Assembly (NCBI GenBank): GCA_027295645.1
Contig: JAPUKM010000076.1
Span: 1-8,380 of the forward strand
Direction: 5' to 3'
From: Chloroflexota bacterium
GTDB lineage: Bacteria; Chloroflexota; Dehalococcoidia; Lucifugimonadales; JAPUKM01
Length of the DNA stretch: 8,380 bases
The notes below the pieces were generated by a model, which worked only from the letters and a program-made list of their open reading frames with translations, had not been told where the DNA came from and ran no database searches. Shown in pieces: positions 5,370 to 8,380 of this stretch. The stretch's first letter is position 1. Every line of letters begins with the position of its first letter. Position numbers and translations under genes: made by a program.

Positions 5370-5869
5370 AGGGGGGGGGTGCTCTTCGATTCTTCCACCG
5401 CCGCTTCAGGTGCATCTGTGGTGGTGCTGTCGCCTATCGCTGGCGTTGGACTGCCAAAGTCGACGTGCAGCTTGTTCGCCATTGAGGGGGAGATTACGAT
5501 TCCGCCGAGGGCCACATAATTGATGGCCTTGGCAATCATGTCTATGCTTTCATTCTTGAGCAGATACCCCCGAGCCCCTGAATTGAGAGCCGCCAGCAGA
5601 CTCTCGTCCTTGTCGGAGACGGTGAGGATCAGGACCTTTATCTCGGGCGCTTTTTGTTGAAGCAGCTGAGTGGCGGCTATTCCGTCGGAGCCGGGCATAT
5701 GGAGGTCGGAAAGCACAACGTCCGGTCTGAGTGCCAGGGCCTTCTCAGCGCCTTCATAGCCGTTGGACGCCTCTTCGACAATCTCCAGGTCCTGTTTGCT
5801 GAGGGCCTCCATGAGATTCCAGCGGAAGAGGATATTGTCGTCCACAACAAGGACTCTGGTTGGTGCCAT
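5309..5869 (-). CDS. Response-regulator receiver domain protein, frame broken near its end
   Basis: From the ATG at 5869 residues 1-120 are a standard CheY/NarL-like receiver: acidic pocket Asp10/Asp11 (VVDDN), phosphoacceptor Asp55 in LSDLHMPGSDG, Thr83 (ILTVSD), and Lys105 in GYLLKNE. After it come a short conserved-looking piece (VISPSMANKLHVDF) and a Thr/Pro/Glu-rich linker. At Pro166 the frame passes through nine C's and then reads an arginine-rich nonsense tail (PRRRRRQRS) to a stop at 5309. One extra C, or two fewer, would join it to the frame ending at 4986, giving about 294 residues. It would receive a phosphate from an unlinked histidine kinase; none is encoded nearby. There is no DNA-binding domain. 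A GTG at 5878 would add three residues; neither start has a good Shine-Dalgarno sequence. Confidence 0.88.
   Translation of the reverse strand: MAPTRVLVVDDNILFRWNLMEALSKQDLEIVEEASNGYEGAEKALALRPDVVLSDLHMPGSDGIAATQLLQQKAPEIKVLILTVSDKDESLLAALNSGARGYLLKNESIDMIAKAINYVALGGIVISPSMANKLHVDFGSPTPAIGDSTTTDAPEAAVEESKSTPPLWKPLRLLMKTPRRRRRQRS
5371..5379. repeat. Nine-base G/C homopolymer at the response-regulator frame break
   Basis: Nine consecutive G's on the plus strand (C9 in the mRNA) sit exactly where the receiver frame and the C-terminal-domain frame change over. It encodes Thr-Pro-Pro in the linker. Such runs are prone to replication slippage and to sequencing error, so tract length decides whether the full protein is made. 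Confidence 0.85.
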
Positions 5870-5915
5870 GCCGGTCACGTCAGGTGAAAGATGATGGGAA
5901 CGATGTGCTGAAGCT

Positions 5916-5924
5916 ATTGTAGCA
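5916..5924 (-). promoter_or_regulatory. Extended -10 promoter for the response regulator
   Basis: The minus strand reads TGCTACAAT, a five-of-six -10 with TGn extension and no clear -35 (CCTGGG at 17 bp). The predicted start is near 5909, about 40 nt ahead of the ATG at 5869. It lies in the 97-bp gap behind the flavin oxidoreductase gene. Confidence 0.55.
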
Positions 5925-5966
5925 GGTGCCGCGAAGCTCCCAGGACGGGTGGGCCCGCTTCAGGTC

Positions 5967-7013
5967 CTAGAGGCGGGCGGGTACCTGGTCCGCATGGAGC
6001 CTGGCCAGCACCTTCTCGGCTCCGGCGATTATGTCCGGAACCACGTCAGCGGCGTTCTTAAGCTCTGTGATGAGGCCGGATACCGCGCCCATGTAGATCT
6101 CTCCCCACTCCAGGTCAACATCAAAGTAGCCGCCGGCTTTGCGATCGAGGCCCTTGCCGTTCCGGTCTGCATAGTCGTCGATGAAGGTCTGCAACTCCTC
6201 CGCGGTGGCGCCCTGCGCCTCCATCTCCAGGTACTTCTGGGTGAACTTGTTCTTCATGGTGCGCCCAAGTCCGGCTCCCAGCGTTTTCCCCCAGGCAACG
6301 GTGCTGCTGTCGCCGGCGTCCAGCAGGGCCTGCTTCACCTCCGGGTGCCATCGGCTCTCATGGGTGGCGACGAACCTGGTCCCCATGCATATCCCCTCGG
6401 CGCCGAGGGCCAGGGCGGCGATGAAGCCGCGAGCGTCGCCCACGCCACCCCCGGCCAGGACGGGGATATCCACCGCGTCCACCACCTGCGGGAGCACGGT
6501 AAACAGGGTGGTCTCGCCGTGGCCCGGGCTATGCCCACCCGCCTCGACTCCCGCAATGGCAAATGCATCCACGCCGGCCTCCTGAGCCTTGACGGCGTGG
6601 CGTACTGTTGTGCCTATGTGGATGACCTTCATCCCGGCGTCCTGCAGCCTTTTGGTGATAAGGGTTGGGCTGCCCATGGAGGTGTAGGCAACCTGGACTC
6701 CCTCCGCTACAGCCAACTCTATTCGGGGCTCTACGGCGGATGATGCTGGCTGCAGGTTTATGCCGATGGGCTTATCGGTGAGCCTCCGGACATCCTTTAT
6801 CTGTTCCCGCATGTGCTCCGCTTGTAGCGCTGGGTCGTCACGGCTGCCACCGCCGTCAACAATGAATTCGGTCCGCATGTTGTTGGACAATATACCGAGT
6901 CCCCCGGCGTTGGAGACGGCGGCTATAAGGGCCGGCGTAACGGGGAAGTTCATCGGTGACTGAAGAATTGGATACTCGATGCCGAAGAGGTCGCACACGC
7001 GGGTATGGAACAT
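5967..7013 (-). CDS. NAD(P)H-dependent flavin oxidoreductase / nitronate monooxygenase family
   Basis: The 348-residue protein is an FMN-binding TIM barrel of the 2-nitropropane-dioxygenase (nitronate monooxygenase) superfamily at normal length. Landmarks are PILQSPM (15-21) at strand 1, SNAGGLGILS (34-43), the GINLQP strand (84-89), EAGGHSPGHG (157-166) with His161 as the usual catalytic/flavin residue, the phosphate-binding AGGGVGDARG (187-196), and MGTRFVATHES (210-220). Family members oxidise alkyl nitronates to carbonyls plus nitrite or reduce quinones and enoyl compounds; sequence alone does not separate these. The C-terminal 100 residues (GLDRKAGGYFDVDLEWGEIYMGAVSGLI) form the extra cap seen in this group. 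The start is ATG at 7013 with GGGGGTGA about seven bases upstream. It is transcribed divergently from the luciferase-like gene, and shared regulation from the 215-bp gap is possible. Confidence 0.92.
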   Translation of the reverse strand: MFHTRVCDLFGIEYPILQSPMNFPVTPALIAAVSNAGGLGILSNNMRTEFIVDGGGSRDDPALQAEHMREQIKDVRRLTDKPIGINLQPASSAVEPRIELAVAEGVQVAYTSMGSPTLITKRLQDAGMKVIHIGTTVRHAVKAQEAGVDAFAIAGVEAGGHSPGHGETTLFTVLPQVVDAVDIPVLAGGGVGDARGFIAALALGAEGICMGTRFVATHESRWHPEVKQALLDAGDSSTVAWGKTLGAGLGRTMKNKFTQKYLEMEAQGATAEELQTFIDDYADRNGKGLDRKAGGYFDVDLEWGEIYMGAVSGLITELKNAADVVPDIIAGAEKVLARLHADQVPARL

Positions 7014-7045
7014 CGCAGGTCACCCCCAAGTCTGTGGTAGGTGCC

Positions 7046-7073
7046 ATTGTATATGCGGTGGTGGAAACGTCAA
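7046..7073 (-). promoter_or_regulatory. Promoter of the flavin oxidoreductase
   Basis: On the minus strand TTGACG (7073-7068, five of six matches) and TACAAT (7051-7046, five of six) are separated by 16 bp. The start would be near 7039, giving a leader of about 26 nt that includes the Shine-Dalgarno-like GGGGGTGA. Confidence 0.55.
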
Positions 7074-7136
7074 TGGCCCGCACCGCGGAGAGGGCTCGTT
7101 TGGGCGCGAGGGCCAGGTGCTTTTCCTCTGGCAATC

Positions 7137-7145
7137 TGCTATATA
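7137..7145 (+). promoter_or_regulatory. Extended -10 promoter for the luciferase-like gene
   Basis: The plus strand reads TGCTATATA, followed by TGAT. An overlapping choice is TATGAT at 7144-7149 with TTTTCC 17 bp upstream. Either gives a leader of about 70-80 nt before the ATG at 7229. Within that leader CATCTC/GAGATG (7189-7194/7201-7206) can form a 6-bp hairpin just ahead of the Shine-Dalgarno sequence. Confidence 0.4.
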
Positions 7146-7228
7146 TGATAGGCGGATTGAGAGCGCTCAACTGTCTCTGCTGACATCACATCTCATGAAG
7201 GAGATGCGGGCATCCTGGGGGAGGCGAC

Positions 7229-8203
7229 ATGGCTACGGACACGGACAGGGTAACGTTTGGGGTCGGCTGGGGCTTGAGGCTCTCCGCGTCAAGGGACGTG
7301 GAGCTGTCCGTTCTGGCGGAGGAGCTGGGCCTGGATGGTGTATGGCCCGGTGAGCATCCGACGGCAAGGTTCGCCGGGTACGAGCCCCATATTGTGCTCA
7401 CGTACATCGCCGCGAAGACCGAGCGTATCAAGCTGGGCACGGCGGCCTACCTTCTCCCTCTCTCTCATCCGGTGCGCCTGGCGAAACAGCTCATGACGCT
7501 TGACCACCTGTCCAACGGCAGGGTCATCCTGGGCGCGGGATCCGGGGGAGAGATGCCGAAGCAGTACGCGGACTTCGGCATCGATGTGGAGGAGCGGGGC
7601 CCACGCACGAACGAGTACATCCAGTTGCTGCGCGCCCTGTGGGGGGAGTCGCCGAGCGACTTTCACGGACGTTTCTTTGACCTTGAGCAGGTCACGATGG
7701 AGCCCAAGCCGGTCCAGGGCTCCATCCCCATCTGGATATGCGGACGACCCGGCGGCATGGAGATGGGGCCGGACGGTCAGCCGCGCCGCAAGAGCCGGAC
7801 GGCCTCTATCAGGCGGGCGGGCATGTATGGGGACGGCTGGATGCCGTACTATATGAGCCCTGAGAGCTATCGGGCGAGCGTGGAGCAGGTCAGGGCCGTC
7901 GCAACGGAGGAGGGTCGAGATCCGTCGAAGCTGGCGATGGGGCTCAATTGCTTTATGTTCATCGACGACAGCTACGGCGCGGCCCTGGAGCGGGCGTACG
8001 GCCCCCGAAGTGCGCCGCCGATCGGTCGTGAGCGGGTGGAGCAGTACGACTTCCTGGGTACGGCGAAGGAGCTTGTGCCGCGCATTGAGCAGTACATCGA
8101 TGCGGGCTGCCGGCACTTCGTTTGCAAGCTGGAGACGACGCCCGAGCAGGTGGCGACGCACATGGAGTACCTGGCGAAGGAGGTCGTCCCGCACTTCAGG
8201 TAA
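7229..8203 (+). CDS. LLM-class (luciferase-like) flavin/F420-dependent oxidoreductase
   Basis: The 324-residue product is a bacterial-luciferase-superfamily TIM barrel. Signatures are FGVGWGLR (10-17) at strand 1, AEELGLDGVWPGEH (30-43), TERIKLGTAAYLLPLSHPVRLAKQ (64-87), and the diagnostic LDHLSNGRVILGAGSGG (91-107). Then come Tyr130 and the following helix (QLLRALW), the MEPKPVQGSIPIWICG strand (157-172), and YGDGWMPYY (200-208). In Actinobacteria and Chloroflexota such proteins often use coenzyme F420; FMN is the alternative, and sequence reading cannot settle it. Between IWICGR and RAGMYGDGW there is an insertion of about 20 residues rich in Gly/Arg (about 174-196), where most relatives have a short helix turn. 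The start is ATG at 7229 with GGGGGAGG four bases upstream. It is followed after 103 bp by an acyl-CoA dehydrogenase, as expected of a catabolic cluster. Confidence 0.92.
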   Translation: MATDTDRVTFGVGWGLRLSASRDVELSVLAEELGLDGVWPGEHPTARFAGYEPHIVLTYIAAKTERIKLGTAAYLLPLSHPVRLAKQLMTLDHLSNGRVILGAGSGGEMPKQYADFGIDVEERGPRTNEYIQLLRALWGESPSDFHGRFFDLEQVTMEPKPVQGSIPIWICGRPGGMEMGPDGQPRRKSRTASIRRAGMYGDGWMPYYMSPESYRASVEQVRAVATEEGRDPSKLAMGLNCFMFIDDSYGAALERAYGPRSAPPIGRERVEQYDFLGTAKELVPRIEQYIDAGCRHFVCKLETTPEQVATHMEYLAKEVVPHFR

Positions 8204-8221
8204 CGGTCTTCGATGGCCGGA

Positions 8222-8249
8222 TTTACGGGGCCGATGAAACGGGTATACT
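8222..8249 (+). promoter_or_regulatory. Possible promoter for the acyl-CoA dehydrogenase
   Basis: TATACT (8244-8249) is a good -10; TTTACG (8222-8227) lies 16 bp upstream and matches only three positions of the -35 consensus. The predicted leader is about 50 nt. The gene could equally be read from the upstream promoter. Confidence 0.35.
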
Positions 8250-8306
8250 GGGCCGGCCGGGTGGTATGTTGGGGGAAAAGGGGAAAAGACGAAACGGGGG
8301 GAGACC

Positions 8307-8380
8307 ATGGACTTCGAGATTCCCGAGGACATGAAGCAGATCCAGATGCTGGTGAGGCGGTTTGTCCGGGATGTGCTCCA
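8307..8380 (+). CDS. Acyl-CoA dehydrogenase, N-terminal fragment (runs off the window)
   Basis: Only 24 codons are visible, beginning MDFEIPEDMKQIQMLVRRFV and continuing RDVL. The pattern MDFxxPEDxxxxxxxVRRFVxxxL is the usual first helix of acyl-CoA dehydrogenases, FAD enzymes that introduce the alpha,beta double bond of acyl-CoA thioesters and pass electrons to an electron-transfer flavoprotein. The start is supported by GGGGGAG just upstream of the ATG (8296-8302). The assignment rests on this short helix alone, since catalytic and FAD-binding parts lie outside the window. The gap to the preceding luciferase-like gene is 103 bp. Confidence 0.75.
   Translation, partial: MDFEIPEDMKQIQMLVRRFVRDVL

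Noticed and set aside
4930..5523. Plus-strand open frame of 197 codons over the response-regulator linker
   Set aside because: It is Ser/Arg-rich shadow sequence opposite the split response regulator. It also crosses the homopolymer, and the minus-strand frames carry the domain signatures.
5937..5966. GC-rich inverted segments behind the flavin oxidoreductase
   Set aside because: Only a 4-bp CGGG/CCCG stem plus an unequal outer AGGA/TCCT pairing can be drawn, with no T run; too weak to call a terminator.
5949..6743. Long plus-strand open frame of 264 codons
   Set aside because: It is antisense to the nitronate-monooxygenase-type gene, whose motifs and Shine-Dalgarno site are clear; the translation has no recognisable domain and reflects GC-rich codon bias.
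7289..8332. Long minus-strand open frame of 347 codons
   Set aside because: It is antisense to the luciferase-like gene and very rich in Arg/His/Pro, typical of a shadow frame; no ribosome site or family motif.
1..8380. CRISPR array, transposon or toxin-antitoxin signals
   Set aside because: No regularly spaced repeats, terminal inverted repeats, transposase/integrase motifs or small overlapping gene pair were seen on either strand.

Overview
The window looks like ordinary chromosome from a moderately GC-rich, free-living bacterium. An initiator tRNA, two alpha/beta hydrolases, an MFS carrier, a nitronate-monooxygenase-type flavoprotein, a luciferase-like (F420/FMN-type) oxidoreductase and the start of an acyl-CoA dehydrogenase lie side by side. 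That mix is typical of Chloroflexota, especially Dehalococcoidia/SAR202-type genomes. The lineage is an inference from gene content and protein flavour; no rRNA or universal marker is present. No CRISPR array, insertion sequence, integrase or phage gene is visible.

Layout. Positions 38-112 hold an initiator tRNA-Met with encoded CCA, followed on the plus strand by a small putative lipoprotein (196-750). From 803 to 7013 every gene is on the minus strand. Read in the direction of transcription these are: a flavin oxidoreductase (7013-5967); a response regulator whose frame breaks at a run of nine G/C pairs (5869-4986); an SRPBCC/AHSA1-like protein (4876-4481) with an elaborate promoter and a perfect 19-bp hairpin behind it; an alpha/beta-hydrolase-fold protein with no recognisable catalytic His (4312-3446); an MFS transporter (3305-2037); a canonical alpha/beta hydrolase (1938-1072); and a small two-helix membrane protein (1012-803). 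After a divergent 215-bp promoter region, the plus strand carries the luciferase-like oxidoreductase (7229-8203) and the first 24 codons of an acyl-CoA dehydrogenase (8307 to the window end).

How they may work together. The enzymes fit scavenging or detoxification of small organic molecules: ester or C-C hydrolysis, uptake or efflux, flavin- or F420-dependent redox, then acyl-CoA oxidation. Most genes seem to have their own promoters, so this is a neighbourhood of single genes rather than one operon. Five promoter candidates share an extended -10 of the form TGNTANNNN (mostly TGCTANNAT) with weak or absent -35 boxes.

Most worth a second look: the homopolymer that splits the response regulator from a conserved-looking C-terminal domain; the SRPBCC promoter, where one dyad fills the -35/-10 spacer and a second lies on the predicted transcription start; the His-less hydrolase; and the initiator tRNA with an A-containing acceptor-stem mismatch and an extra copy of its anticodon hairpin 54 bp upstream. 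I did not find a clear new multi-gene system.
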